A model generated the notes under the pieces. The model saw nothing but the letters and a program-made list of their open reading frames with translations, searched no databases and was not told where the DNA came from. A stretch of DNA of 64,000 bases, from the NCBI RefSeq assembly GCF_050948175.1, contig NW_027490121.1:1178001-1242000 (forward strand), read 5' to 3'. A program made the position numbers and the translations under genes. This document shows, piece by piece, positions 21,901 through 37,310 of the stretch. Within the stretch, counting starts at the first letter, position 1. Each line of letters begins with the position of its first letter. This stretch comes from Xylocopa sonorina (lineage: Eukaryota; Arthropoda; Insecta; Hymenoptera; Apidae).

Positions 21901-24900
21901 GAGATGCGATATCGCGTTTTAAGAAGCATTAGAACTCTATTGCTACGATACGTAGAAATCTGCAAACGCTATTTCCTTCCAAGGAAGTGTCGCATTTACT
22001 TTCATTTGAAGTGTAGACGAGGAATACATGACACTTCGCAAATCATATTATATCTTACTATGAAACATAGAAATGAGATGCAATATCGCGTTTTAAGAAT
22101 CATTTGAACTCTATTGCTACGATACCTAGACATCTGCAGACGCTATTTCCTAGCAAGGAAGTGTCGCATTTACATTCATTTGAAGTGTAGACGAGGAATA
22201 CATGACACTTCGCAAATCATATTATATCTTACCATGAAACATAGAAATGAAGTGCGATATCGCGTTTTAAGAAGCATTAGAAACCTATTGCTACGATACG
22301 TAGACATCTGCAAACGCTATTTCTTTGCAAGGAAGTGTAGCATTTACATTCATTTGAAGTGTAGACGAGGAATACATGACACTTCGCAAATCATATTATA
22401 TCTTACCATGAATCATAGAAATGAGATGCAATATCGCGTATTAAGAATCATAAGAACTCTATTGCTACGATACCCAGACATCTGCAGACGCTATTTCCTA
22501 GCAAGGAAGTGCCACATTTACATTCATTTGAAGTGTAGACGAGGAATACATGACACTTCGCAAACCATATTATATCTTACCATGAAACACAGAAATGAGA
22601 TGCGATATCGCGTTTTAAGAATCATAAGAACTCTATTGCTACGATACGTAGAAATCTGCAAACGCTATTTCCTTGCAAGGAAGTGTCGCATTTACTTTCA
22701 TTTGAAGTGTAGACGAGGAATACATAACACATCGCAAATCATATTATATCTTACCATGAAACATAGAAATGAGATGCGATATCGCGTTTTAAGAAGTATT
22801 AGAAATCTATTCCTACGATACGTAGACATCTGCAAACGCTATTTCCTAGCGAGCAAGTATCGCATTCACATTCATTTGAAGTGTAGACGAGGAATACATA
22901 ACTCTTCGCAAATCATATTATATCTTACCATGAATCATAGAAATGAAATGCGATATCGCGTTTTAAGAATCATAAAAACTCTATTGCTACGATACGTAGA
23001 CATCTGCAATCGCTATTTCCTTGCAAGGAAGTGTCGCATTTACATTCATTTGAATCGTAGACGAGGAATGCATAACACTTCGCAATGAATATTATATCTT
23101 ATTATGAAACATAGATATGAGCTGCAATATCTCGTTTTCAGAAGCATTTGAACTCTATGGCTACGATACGTAGACATCTGCAAACGCTATTTCCTTGCAA
23201 GGAAGTGTCGCATTTACATTCATTTGAATCGTAGACGAGGAATGCGTAACACTTCGCAATGAATATTATATCTTATCATGAAACATAGATATGAGATGCA
23301 AAATCTCGTTTTAAGAAGCATTTGAGCTCTATTGCTTCGATACGTAGACATCTGCAAACGCTATTTCCTTGCAAGGAAGTGTCGCATTTACATACATTTG
23401 AAGTGTAGACGAGGAATACATGACACTTCGTAAATCATATTATATCTTACCATGAAACATAGAAATGAGATGCGAAATCGCGTTTTAAGAAGCATTAGAA
23501 ATTTATTGCTACGATACTTAGACATCTGCAGACGCTATTTCCTAGCAAGGAAGTGTCGCATTTACATTCATTTGAAGTGTAGACGAGGAATACGTAACAC
23601 TTCGCAAATCACATTGTATCTTACCATGAAACATAGAAATGAGATGCGATATCGCGTTTTAAGAAGCATTAGAACTCTATTGCTACGATACCTAGACATC
23701 TGCAGACGCTATTTCCTAGCAAGGAAGTGTCGCATTTACATTCATTTGAAGTGTAGACGAGGAATACATGACACTTCGCAAATCGTATTATATCTTACCA
23801 TGAAACATAGAAATGAGATGCGATATCGCGTTTTAAGAAGCATTAGAACTCTATTGCTACGATACGTAGACATCTGCAAACGCTATTTCCTTGCAAGGTA
23901 GTGTCGCATTTACATTCATTTGAAGTGTAGACGAGAAATACGTAACACTTCGCAAATCATATTATATCTTACCATGAAACATAGAAATGAGATGCGATAT
24001 CGCGTTTTTAGAAGCATTAGAACACTATTGCTACGATACTTAAACATCTGCAAACCGTATTTCCTTGCAAGGAAGTGTCGCATTTACATTCATTTGAAGT
24101 GTAGACGAGGAATACATAACACTTCGCAAATCACATTATATCTTACCATGAAACATAGAAATGAGGTGCGATATCGCGTTTTAAGGAGCATTAGAACTCT
24201 ATTGCTACGATACCTAGACATCTGCAGACGCTATTTCCTAGGAGGAAGTGTCGCATTTACATTCATTTGAATTGTAGACGAGGAATAAATAACACTTCGC
24301 AAATCATATTATATCTTACCATGAAACATAGAAATGAGATGCGATATCGCGTTTTAAGAAGCATTAGAACTCTATCGCTACGATACTTAGACATCTGCAG
24401 ACGCTATTTCCTAGCAAGGAAGTGTCGCATTCACATTCATTTGAAGTGTAGACGAGGAATACATAACACTTCGCAAATCATATTATATCTTACCATGAAA
24501 CATAGAAACGAGATGCAATACCGCGTTTTAAGAATCATAAGAACTCTATTGCTATGATACGTAGACATCTGCAAACGCTATTTCCTTGCATGGAAGTGTC
24601 GTATTTACATACACTTGACGTGTAGACGAGGAATACATAACACTTCGCAAATCATATTATATCTTACCATGAAACATAGAAATGAGATGCGATATCGCGT
24701 TTTAAGAAGCATTAGAACTCTATTGCTACGACAGGTAGACATCTGCAAACGCTATTTCCTTGCAAGGAAGTGTCGCATTTACATTCATTTGAATTGTAGA
24801 CGAGGAATAAATAACACTTCGCAAATCATATTATATCTTACCATGAAACATAAAAATGAGATGCGATATCGCGTTTTAAGAAGCATTAGAACTCTATTGC

Positions 24901-25079
24901 TACGATAGGTAGACATCTGCAAACGCTATTTCCCAGCAAGGAAGTGTCGCATTTACATTCATTTGAAGTGTAGACGAGGAATACGTAACACTTCGCAAAT
25001 CACATTATATCTTACCATGAAACATAGAAATGGGATGCGATATCGCGTTTTAAAAAGCATTAGAACTCTATTGCTACGA

Positions 25080-26123
25080 TACCTAGACACCTGCAGACGC
25101 TATTTCCTAGCAAGGAAGTGTCGCATTTACATTCATTTGAAGTGTAGACGAGGAATACATGACACTTCACAAATCATATTATATCTTACCATGAAACATA
25201 GAAATGAGATGCGATATCGCGTTTTAAGAAGCATTAGAACTCTATCGCTACGATACTTAGACATCTGCAGACGCTATTTCCTAGCAAGGAAGTGTCGCAT
25301 TTACATTCATTTGAAGTGTAGACGAGGAATACATGACACTTCGCAAATCTTATTATATCTTACCATGAAACATAGAAATGAGATGCGATATCGCGTTTTA
25401 AGAAGCATTAGAACTCTATCGCTACGATACTTAGACATCTGCAGACGCTATTTCCTAGCAAGGAAGTGTCGCATTTACATTCATTTGAAGTGTAGACGAG
25501 GAATACATGACACTTCGCAAATCATATTATATCATACCATGAAACATAGAAATGAGATGCGATATCGCGTTTTAAGAAGCATTAGAACTCTATTGCTACG
25601 ATACCTAGACACCTGCAGACGCTATTTCCTAGCAAGGAAGTGTCGCATTTACATTCATTTGAAGTGTAGACGAGGAATACATGACACTTCACAAATCATA
25701 TTATATCTTACCGTGAAACATAGAAATGAGATGCGATATCGCGTTTTAAGAAGCATTAGAACTCTATCGCTACGATACTTAGACATCTGCAGACGCTATT
25801 TCCTAGCAAGGAAGTGTCGCATTTACATTCATTTGAAGTGTAGACGAGGAATACATGACACTTCGCAAATCTTATTATATCTTACCATGAAACATAGAAA
25901 TGAGATGCGATATCGCGTTTTAAGAAGCATTAGAACTCTATCGCTACGATACTTAGACATCTGCAGACGCTATTTCCTAGCAAGGAAGTGTCGCATTTAC
26001 ATTCATTTGAAGTGTAGACGAGGAATACATGACACTTCGCAAATCATATTATATCATACCATGAAACATAGAAATGAGATGCGATATCGCGTTTTAAGAA
26101 GCATTAGAACTCTATTGCTACGA
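25080..26123 (+). repeat. Tandem 522-bp (three-monomer) higher-order unit, two copies
   Basis: Three successive monomers are marked by CACTTCACAAATC, CAAATCTTATT and TATATCATACC. The marks recur 522 bp later in the same order (CACTTCAC ending at 25170 and 25692; the GACACCTGCAG variant also recurs at +522). A further copy of the series follows 27.96 kb. The units are nearly identical, indicating recent exchange. Confidence 0.8.
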
Positions 26124-29100
26124 TACGTAGACATCTGCAAACGCTATATCCTTGCAAGGTAGTGTCGCATTTACATTCATTTGAAGTGTAGACGAGAAAT
26201 ACGTAACACTTCGCAAATCATATTATATCTTACCATGAAACATAGAAATGAGATGCGATATCGCGTTTTTAGAAGCATTAGAACTCTATTGCTACGATAC
26301 TTAAACATCTGCAAACCGTATTTCCTTGCAAGGAAGTGTCGCATTTACATTGATTTGAAGTGTAGACGAGGAATACATAACACTTCGCAAATCACATTAT
26401 ATCTTACCATGAAACATAGAAATGTGATGCGATATCGCTTTTTAAGAAGCATTAGAACTCTATTGCTACGATACCTAGACATCTGCAAACCGTATTTCCT
26501 TGCAAGGAAGTGTCGCATTTACATTCATTTGAAGTGTAGACTAGGGATACGTGACACTTCGCAAATCATATTATATCTTACCATGAAACATAGAAATGAG
26601 ATGCGATATCGCGTTTTAAGAAGCATTAGAAATCTATTGCTACGATACGTAGACATCTGCAACCGCTATTTCTTTGCAAGGAAGGGTCGCATTTATATAC
26701 ACTTGACGTGTAGACGAGGAATACATAACACTTCGCAGATCATATTATATCTTACCATGAAACATAGAAACGAGATGCGATATCGCGTTTTAAAAAGCAT
26801 TAGAACTCTATTGCTACGATACCTAGACATCTGCAAACGCTATTTCCTTGCAAGGAAGTGTCGCATTTACATTCATTTGAATTGTAGACGAGGAATAAAT
26901 AACACTTCGCAAATCATATTATATCTTACCATGAAACATAGAAATGAGATGCGATATCGCGTTTTAAGAAGCATTAGAACTCTATCGCTACGATACTTAG
27001 ACATCTGCAGGCGCTATTTCCTAGCAAGGAAGTGTCGCACTCACATTCATTAGAAGTGTAGACGAGGAATACATAACACTTCGCAAATCATATTATATCT
27101 TACCATGAAACATAGAAACGAGATGCGATATCGCGTTTTAAGAATCATAAGAACTCTATTGCTATGATACGTAGACATCTGCAAACGCTATTTCCTTGCA
27201 AGGAAGTGTCGCATTTACATTCATTTGAATCGTATACGAGGAATGCATAACACTTCCCAATGAATATTATATCTTATCATGAAACATAGATATGAGATGC
27301 AATATCTCGCTTTATGAAGCATTTGAACTCTTTTGCTACGATACCTAGACATCTGCAGACGCTATTTCCTAGCAAGGAAGTGTCCCATTTACATTCATTT
27401 GAAGTGTAGACGAGGAATACGTGACACTTCGCAAACCATATTATATCTTACCATGAAACATAGAAATGAGATGCGATATCGCGTTTTAAGAAGCATTAGA
27501 AATCTATTGCTACGATACGTAGACATCTGCAAACGCTATTTCTTTGCAAGGAAGGGTCGCATTTACATACACTTGACGTGTAGACGAGGAATACATAAAA
27601 CTTCGCAAATCATATTATATCTTACCATGAAACATAGAAATGAGATGCGATATCGCGTTTTAAGAAGCATTAGAACTCTATTGCTACGCTAGGTAGACAT
27701 CTGCAAACGCTATTTCCTTGCAAGGAAGTGTCGCATTTACATTCATTTGAATTGTAGACGAGGAATAAATAACACTTCGCAAATCATATTATATCTTACC
27801 ATGAAACATAAAAATGAGATGCGATATCGCGTTTTAAGAAGCATTAGAACTCTGTTGCTACGATAGGTAGACATCTGCAGACGCTATTTCCTAGGAGGAA
27901 GTGTCGCATTTACATTCATTTGAATTGTAGACGAGGAATAAATAACACTTCGCAAATCATATTATATCATACCATGAAACATAGAAATGAGATGCGATAT
28001 CGCGTTTTAAGAAGCATTAGAACTCTATTGCTACGATACCTAGACACCTGCAGACGCTATTTCCTAGCAAGGAAGTGTCGCATTTACATTCATTTGAAGT
28101 GTAGACGAGGAATACATGACACTTCACAAATCATATTATATCTTACCGTGAAACATAGAAATGAGATGCGATATCGCGTTTTAAGAAGCATTAGAACTCT
28201 ATCGCTACGATACTTAGACATCTGCAGACGCTATTTCCTAGCAAGGAAGTGTCGCATTTACATTCATTTGAAGTGTAGACGAGGAATACATGACACTTCG
28301 CAAATCTTATTATATCTTACCATGAAACATAGAAATGAGATGCGATATCGCGTTTTAAGAAGCATTAGAACTCTATCGCTACGATACTTAGACATCTGCA
28401 GACGCTATTTCCTAGCAAGGAAGTGTCGCATTTACATTCATTTGAAGTGTAGACGAGGAATACATGACACTTCGCAAATCATATTATATCATACCATGAA
28501 ACATAGAAATGAGATGCGATATCGCGTTTTAAGAAGCATTAGAACTCTATTGCTACGATACGTAGACATCTGCAAACGCTATATCCTTGCAAGGTAGTGT
28601 CGCATTTACATTCATTTGAAGTGTAGACGAGAAATACGTAACACTTCGCAAATCATATTATATCTTACCATGAAACATAGAAATGAGATGCGATATCGCG
28701 TTTTTAGAAGCATTAGAACTCTATTGCTACGATACTTAAACATCTGCAAACCGTATTTCCTTGCAAGGAAGTGTCGCATTTACATTGATTTGAAGTGTAG
28801 ACGAGGAATACATAACACTTCGCAAATCACATTATATCTTACCATGAAACATAGAAATGTGATGCGATATCGCTTTTTAAGAAGCATTAGAACTCTATTG
28901 CTACGATACCTAGACATCTGCAAACCGTATTTCCTTGCAAGGAAGTGTCGCATTTACATTCATTTGAAGTGTAGACTAGGGATACGTGACACTTCGCAAA
29001 TCATATTATATCTTACCATGAAACATAGAAATGAGATGCGATATCGCGTTTTAAGAAGCATTAGAAATCTATTGCTACGATACGTAGACATCTGCAACCG

Positions 29101-29375
29101 CTATTTCTTTGCAAGGAAGGGTCGCATTTATATACACTTGACGTGTAGACGAGGAATACATAACACTTCGCAGATCATATTATATCTTACCATGAAACAT
29201 AGAAATGAGATGCGATATCGCGTTTTAAAAAGCATTAGAACTCTATTGCTACGATACCTAGACATCTGCAAACGCTATTTCCTTGCAAGGAAGTGTCGCA
29301 TTTACATTCATTTGAATTGTAGACGAGGAATAAATAACACTTCGCAAATCATATTATATCTTACCATGAAACATA
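25520..29375 (+). repeat. Direct duplication of ~1.4 kb at 2435-bp spacing
   Basis: The stretch 25520-26940 recurs at 27955-29375 with the same order of private variants (CATACCATG, CGAGAAATACGTAAC, TACTTAAACATCTGCAAACC, GTAGACTAGGGATACG, CATTTATATACACTTGACG). The offset is fourteen monomers minus one base. The two copies differ by only a few substitutions. Confidence 0.8.
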
Positions 29376-30727
29376 AAAATGAGATGCGATATCGCGTTTT
29401 AAGAAGCATTAGAACTCTGTTGCTACGATAGGTAGACATCTGCAGACGCTATTTCCTAGGAGGAAGTGTCGCATTTACATTCATTTGAATTGTAGACGAG
29501 GAATAAATAACACTTCGCAAATCATATTATATCTTACCATGAAACATAGAAATGAGATGCGATATCGCGTTTTAAGAAGCATTAGAACTCTATCGCTACG
29601 ATACTTAGACATCTGCAGACGCTATTTCCTAGCAAGGAAGTGTCGCATTCACATTCATTTGAAGTGTAGACGAGGAATACATAACACTTCGCAAATCATA
29701 TTATATCTTACCATGAAACATAGAAACGAGATGCAATATCGCGTTTTAAGAATCATAAGAACTCTATTGCTATGATACGTAGACATCTGCAAACGCTATT
29801 TCCTTGCATGGAAATGTCGCATTTACATACACTTGACGTGTAGACGAGGAATACATAACACTTCGCAAATCATATTATATCTTACCATGAAACATAGAAA
29901 TGAGATGCGATATCGCGTTTTAAGAAGCATTAGAACTCTATTGCTACGACAGGTAGACATCTGCAAACGCTATTTCCTTGCAAGGAAGTGTCGCATTTAC
30001 ATTCATTTGAATTGTAGACGAGGAATAAATAACACTTCGCAAATCATATTATATCTTACCATGAAACATAAAAATGAGATGCGATATCGCGTTTTAAGAA
30101 GCATTAGAACTCTATTGCTACGATAGGTAGACATCTGCAAACGCTATTTCCTTGCAAGGAAGTGTCGCATTTACATTCATTTGAAGTGTAGACGAGGAAT
30201 ACATAACACTTCGCAAATCACATTATATCTTACCATGAAACATAGAAATGTGATGCGATATCGCGTTTTAAGAAGCATTAGAACTCTATTGCTACGACAC
30301 CTAGACATCTGCAGACGCTATTTCCTAGCAAGGAAGTGCCGCATTTACATTCATTTGAAGTGCAGACGAGGAATACATAACTCTTCGCAAATCATATTAT
30401 ATCTTACCATGAACCATAGAAATGAGATGCGATATCGCGTTTTAGGAATCATAAGAACTCTATTGCTATGATACGTAGACATCTGCAAACGCTATTTCCT
30501 AGTGAGGAAGTGTCTCATACCCATTCATTTGAAGTGTAGACGAGAAATACATAACACTTCGCAAATCATATTATATCTACCATGAAACATAGAAATGAGA
30601 TGCGATATCGCGTTTTAAGAAGCATCAGAACACTATTGCTACGATACCTAGACATCTGCAGACGCCATTTCCTAGCAAGGAAGTGTCGCATTTACATTCA
30701 TTTGAAGTGTAGACGAGGAATACATAA

Positions 30728-31421
30728 CACTTCGCAAATCATATTATATCTTACCATGAAACATAGAAATGAGATGCGATATCGCGTTTTAAGAAGCATT
30801 AGAACTCTATCGCTACGACACCCAGACATCTGCAGACGCTATTTCCTAGCAAGGAAGTGTCGCATTTACATTCATTTGAAGTATAGACGAGGAATACGTA
30901 ACGCTTCGCAAATCACATTATATCTTACCATGAAACATAGAAATGAGGTGCGATATCGCGTTTTAAGGAGCATTAGAACTCTATTGCTACGATACCTAGA
31001 CATCTGCAGACGCTATTTCCTAGGAGGAAGTGTCGCATTTACATTCATTTGAATTGTAGACGAGGAATAAATAACACTTCGCAAATCATATTATATCTTA
31101 CCATGAAACATAGAAATGAGATGCGATATCGCGTTTTAAGAAGCATTAGAACTCTATCGCTACGACACCCAGACATCTGCAGACGCTATTTCCTAGCAAG
31201 GAAGTGTCGCATTTACATTCATTTGAAGTATAGACGAGGAATACGTAACGCTTCGCAAATCACATTATATCTTACCATGAAACATAGAAATGAGGTGCGA
31301 TATCGCGTTTTAAGGAGCATTAGAACTCTATTGCTACGATACCTAGACATCTGCAGACGCTATTTCCTAGGAGGAAGTGTCGCATTTACATTCATTTGAA
31401 TTGTAGACGAGGAATAAATAA
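30728..31421 (+). repeat. Tandem 347-bp dimer, two apparently identical copies
   Basis: A 174-bp monomer with CTACGACACCCAGACATCTG plus the 173-bp CTAGGAGG variant forms a 347-bp dimer present twice in direct succession. The private variants AAGTATAGACGAGG, GTAACGCTTCGC, ATGAGGTGCG and TTTTAAGGAGC are all in both copies. I see no difference between them by eye. Confidence 0.85.
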
Positions 31422-32099
31422 CACTTCGCAAATCATATTATATCTTACCATGAAACATAGAAATGAGATGCGATATCGCGTTTTAAGAAGCATTAGAACT
31501 CTATCGCTACGATACTTAGACATCTGCAGACGCTATTTCCTAGCAAGGAAGTGTCGCATTCACATTCATTTGAAGTGTAGACGAGGAATACATAACACTT
31601 CGCAAATCATATTATATCTTACCATGAAACATAGAAACGAGATGCAATATCGCGTTTTAAGAATCATAAGAACTCTATTGCTATGATACGTAGACATCTG
31701 CAAACGCTATTTCCTTGCATGGAAGTGTCGCATTTACATACACTTGACGTGTAGACGAGGAATGCATAACACTTCGCAAATCATATTATATCTTACCATG
31801 AAACATAGAAATGAGATGCGATATCGCGTTTTAAGAAGCATTAGAACTCTATTGCTACGACAGGTAGACATCTGCAAACGCTATTTCCTTGCAAGGAAGT
31901 GTCGCATTTACATTCATTTGAATTGTAGACGAGGAATAAATAACACTTCGCAAATCATATTATATCTTACCATGAAACATAAAAATGAGATGCGATATCG
32001 CGTTTTAAGAAGCATTAGAACTCTATTGCTACGATAGGTAGACATCTGCAGACGCTATTTCCTAGCAAGGAAGTGTCGCATTTACATTCATTTGAAGTG

Positions 32100-35000
32100 T
32101 AGACGAGGAATACATGACACTTCGCAAATCTTATTATATCTTACCATGAAACATAGAAATGAGATGCGATATCGCGTTTTAAGAAGCATTAGAACTCTAT
32201 TGCTACGACAGGTAGACATCTGCAAACGCTATTTCCTTGCAAGGAAGTGTCGCATTTACATTCATTTGAAGTGTAGACGAGGAATAAATAACACTTCGCA
32301 AATCATATTATATCTTACCATGAAACATAGAAATGAGATGCGATATCGCGTTTTAAGAAGCATTAGAACTCTATCGCTACGATACTTAGACATCTGCAGA
32401 CGCTATTTCCTAGCAAGGAAGTGTCGCATTCACATTCATTTGAAGTGTAGACGAGGAATACATAACACTTCGCAAATCATATTATATCTTACCATGAAAC
32501 ATAGAAACGAGATGCAATATCGCGTTTTAAGAATCATAAGAACTCTATTGCTATGATACGTAGACATCTGCAAACGCTATTTCCTTGCATGGAAGTGTCG
32601 CATTTACATACACTTGACGTGTAGACGAGGAATACATAACACTTCGCAAATCATATTATATCTTACCATGAAACATAGAAATGAGATGCGATATCGCGTT
32701 TTAAGAAGCATTAGAACTCTATTGCTACGACAGGTAGACATCTGCAAACGCTATTTCCTTGCAAGGAAGTGTCGCATTTACATTCATTTGAATTGTAGAC
32801 GAGGAATAAATAACACTTCGCAAATCATATTATATCTTACCATGAAACATAGAAATGAGATGCGATATCGCGTTTTAAGAAGCATTAGAACTCTATTGCT
32901 ACGATAGGTAGACATCTGCAAACGCTATTTCCCAGCAAGGAAGTGTCGCATTTACATTCATTTGAAGTGTAGACGAGGAATACGTAACACTTCGCAAATC
33001 ACATTATATCTTACCATGAAACATAGAAATGAGATGCGATATCGCGTTTTAAAAAGCATTAGAACTCTATTGCTACGATACCTAGACACCTGCAGACGCT
33101 ATTTCCTAGCAAGGAAGTGTCGCATTCATATTCATTTGAAGTGTAGACGAGGAATACATAACACTTCGCAAATCATATTATATCTTACCATGAAACATAG
33201 AAACGAGATGCAATATCGCGTTTTAAGAATCATAAGAACTCTATTGCTATGATACGTAGACATCTGCAAACGCTATTTCCTTGCATGGAAGTGTCGCATT
33301 TACATACACTTGACGTGTAGACGAGGAATACATAACACTTCGCAAATCATATTATATCTTACCATGAAACATAGAAATGAGATGCGATATCGCGTTTTAA
33401 GAAGCATTAGAACTCTATTGCTACGACAGGTAGACATCTGCAAACGCTATTTCCTTGCAAGGAAGTGTCGCATTTACATTCATTTGAATTGTAGACGAGG
33501 AATAAATAACACTTCGCAAATCATATTATATCTTACCATGAAACATAAAAATGAGATGCGATATCGCGTTTTAAGAAGCATTAGAACTCTATTGCTACGA
33601 TAGGTAGACATCTGCAGACGCTATTTCCTAGCAAGGAAGTGTCGCATTTACATTCATTTGAAGTGTAGACGAGGAATACATGACACTTCGCAAATCTTAT
33701 TATATCTTACCATGAAACATAGAAATGAGATGCGATATCGCCTTTTAAGAAGCATTAGAACTCTATTGCTACGACAGGTAGACATCTGCAAACGCTATTT
33801 CCTTGCAAGGAAGTGTCGCATTTACATTCATTTGAAGTGTAGACGAGGAATAAATAACACTTCGCAAATCATATTATATCTTACCATGAAACATAGAAAT
33901 GAGATGCGATATCGCGTTTTAAGAAGCATTAGAACTCTATCGCTACGATACTTAGACATCTGCAGACGCTATTTCCTAGCAAGGAAGTGTCGCATTCACA
34001 TTCATTTGAAGTGTAGACGAGGAATACATAACACTTCGCAAATCATATTATATCTTACCATGAAACATAGAAACGAGATGCGATATCGCGTTTTAAGAAT
34101 CATAAGAACTCTATTGCTATGATACGTAGACATCTGCAAACGCTATTTCCTTGCAAGGAAGTGTCGCATTACATTCATTTGAATCGTATACGAGGAATGC
34201 ATAACACTTCCAATGAATATTATATCTTATCATGAAACATAGATATGAGATGCAATATCTCGCTTTATGAAGCATTTGAACTCTATTGCTACGATACCTA
34301 GACATCTGCAGACGCTATTTCCTAGCAATGAAGTGTCGCATTTACATTCATTTGAAGTGTAGACGAGGATACGTGACACTTCGCAAACCATATTATATCT
34401 TACCATGAAACATAGAAATGAGATGCGATATCGCGTTTTAAGAAGCATTAGAAATCTATTGCTACGATACGTAGACATCTGCAAACGCTATTTCTTTGCA
34501 AGGAAGGGTCGCATTTACATACACTTGACGTGTAGACGAGGAATACATAAAACTCGCAAATCATATTATATCTTACCATGAAACATAGAAATGAGATGCG
34601 ATATCGCGTTTTAAGAAGCATTAGAACTCTACTGCTACGACAGGTAGACATCTGCAAACGCTATTTCCTTGCAAGGAAGTGTCGCATTTACATTCATTTG
34701 AATTGTAGACGAGGAATAAATAACACTTCGCAAATCTTATTATATCTTACCATGAAACATAAAAATGAGATGCGATATCGCGTTTTAAGAAGCATTAGAA
34801 CTCTATTGCTACGACAGGTAGACATCTGCAAACGCTATTTCCTTGCAAGGAAGTGTCGCATTTACATTCATTTGAAGTGTAGACGAGGAATAAATAACAC
34901 TTCGCAAATCATATTATATCTTACCATGAAACATAGAAATGAGATGCGATATCGCGTTTTAAGAAGCATTAGAACTCTATCGCTACGATACTTAGACATC

Positions 35001-37310
35001 TGCAGACGCTATTTCCTAGCAAGGAAGTGTCGCATTCACATTCATTTGAAGTGTAGACGAGGAATACATAACACTTCGCAAATCATATTATATCTTACCA
35101 TGAAACATAGAAACGAGATGCAATATCGCGTTTTAAGAATCATAAGAACTCTATTGCTATGATACGTAGACATCTGCAAACGCTATTTCCTTGCATGGAA
35201 GTGTCGCATTTACATACACTTGACGTGTAGACGAGGAATACATAACACTTCGCAAATCATATTATATCTTACCATGAAACATAGAAATGAGATGCGATAT
35301 CGCGTTTTAAGAAGCATTAGAACTCTATTGCTACGACAGGTAGACATCTGCAAACGCTATTTCCTTGCAAGGAAGTGTCGCATTTACATTCATTTGAATT
35401 GTAGACGAGGAATAAATAACACTTCGCAAATCATATTATATCTTACCATGAAACATAGAAATGAGATGCGATATCGCGTTTTAAGAAGCATTAGAACTCT
35501 ATTGCTACGATAGGTAGACATCTGCAAACGCTATTTCCCAGCAAGGAAGTGTCGCATTTACATTCATTTGAAGTGTAGACGAGGAATACGTAACACTTCG
35601 CAAATCACATTATATCTTACCATGAAACATAGAAATGAGATGCGATATCGCGTTTTAAAAAGCATTAGAACTCTATTGCTACGATACCTAGACACCTGCA
35701 GACGCTATTTCCTAGCAAGGAAGTGTCGCATTCATATTCATTTGAAGTGTAGACGAGGAATACATAACACTTCGCAAATCATATTATATCTTACCATGAA
35801 ACATAGAAACGAGATGCAATATCGCGTTTTAAGAATCATAAGAACTCTATTGCTATGATACGTAGACATCTGCAAACGCTATTTCCTTGCATGGAAGTGT
35901 CGCATTTACATACACTTGACGTGTAGACGAGGAATACATAACACTTCGCAAATCATATTATATCTTACCATGAAACATAGAAATGAGATGCGATATCGCG
36001 TTTTAAGAAGCATTAGAACTCTATTGCTACGACAGGTAGACATCTGCAAACGCTATTTCCTTGCAAGGAAGTGTCGCATTTACATTCATTTGAATTGTAG
36101 ACGAGGAATAAATAACACTTCGCAAATCATATTATATCTTACCATGAAACATAAAAATGAGATGCGATATCGCGTTTTAAGAAGCATTAGAACTCTATTG
36201 CTACGATAGGTAGACATCTGCAGACGCTATTTCCTAGCAAGGAAGTGTCGCATTTACATTCATTTGAAGTGTAGACGAGGAATACATGACACTTCGCAAA
36301 TCTTATTATATCTTACCATGAAACATAGAAATGAGATGCGATATCGCCTTTTAAGAAGCATTAGAACTCTATTGCTACGACAGGTAGACATCTGCAAACG
36401 CTATTTCCTTGCAAGGAAGTGTCGCATTTACATTCATTTGAAGTGTAGACGAGGAATAAATAACACTTCGCAAATCATATTATATCTTACCATGAAACAT
36501 AGAAATGAGATGCGATATCGCGTTTTAAGAAGCATTAGAACTCTATCGCTACGATACTTAGACATCTGCAGACGCTATTTCCTAGCAAGGAAGTGTCGCA
36601 TTCACATTCATTTGAAGTGTAGACGAGGAATACATAACACTTCGCAAATCATATTATATCTTACCATGAAACATAGAAACGAGATGCGATATCGCGTTTT
36701 AAGAATCATAAGAACTCTATTGCTATGATACGTAGACATCTGCAAACGCTATTTCCTTGCAAGGAAGTGTCGCATTTACATTCATTTGAATCGTATACGA
36801 GGAATGCATAACACTTCCCAATGAATATTATATCTTATCATGAAACATAGATATGAGATGCAATATCTCGCTTTATGAAGCATTTGAACTCTATTGCTAC
36901 GATACCTAGACATCTGCAGACGCTATTTCCTAGCAATGAAGTGTCGCATTTACATTCATTTGAAGTGTAGACGAGGAATACGTGACACTTCGCAAACCAT
37001 ATTATATCTTACCATGAAACATAGAAATGAGATGCGATATCGCGTTTTAAGAAGCATTAGAAATCTATTGCTACGATACGTAGACATCTGCAAACGCTAT
37101 TTCTTTGCAAGGAAGGGTCGCATTTACATACACTTGACGTGTAGACGAGGAATACATAAAACTTCGCAAATCATATTATATCTTACCATGAAACATAGAA
37201 ATGAGATGCGATATCGCGTTTTAAGAAGCATTAGAACTCTACTGCTACGACAGGTAGACATCTGCAAACGCTATTTCCTTGCAAGGAAGTGTCGCATTTA
37301 CATTCATTTG
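32100..37310 (+). repeat. Tandem fifteen-monomer (2610-bp) higher-order unit, two copies
   Basis: The stretch 32.1-34.7 kb recurs at 34.7-37.3 kb with the same order of variants (CGACAGGTAGAC, AATAAATAAC, CATTCATATTC, TATGATACGTAGAC, GCCTTTTAAG, CTCTACTGCTACGACAGG). The offset is 2606 bp before 34165 and 2610 bp after 34560. The change is fully explained by four one-base deletions in the left copy between those points. Confidence 0.85.
34168..34556 (+). other. Cluster of four one-base homopolymer deletions (likely sequence error)
   Basis: Compared with the copy 2.61 kb downstream, this stretch has GCATTACA for GCATTTACA (34170), CTTCCAATG for CTTCCCAATG (about 34210), GAGGATACG for GAGGAATACG (about 34369) and AAAACTCGC for AAAACTTCGC (about 34552). 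Every change shortens a run of identical bases by one. This is the typical residue of long-read consensus error, so frame breaks here should not be read as biology. Confidence 0.7.

Noticed and set aside
34117..34657. Minus-strand open frames (62-84 codons) in the main array
   Set aside because: They exist only where the one-base indels listed above occur, and translate the reverse of the satellite. They are shadows of the repeat.
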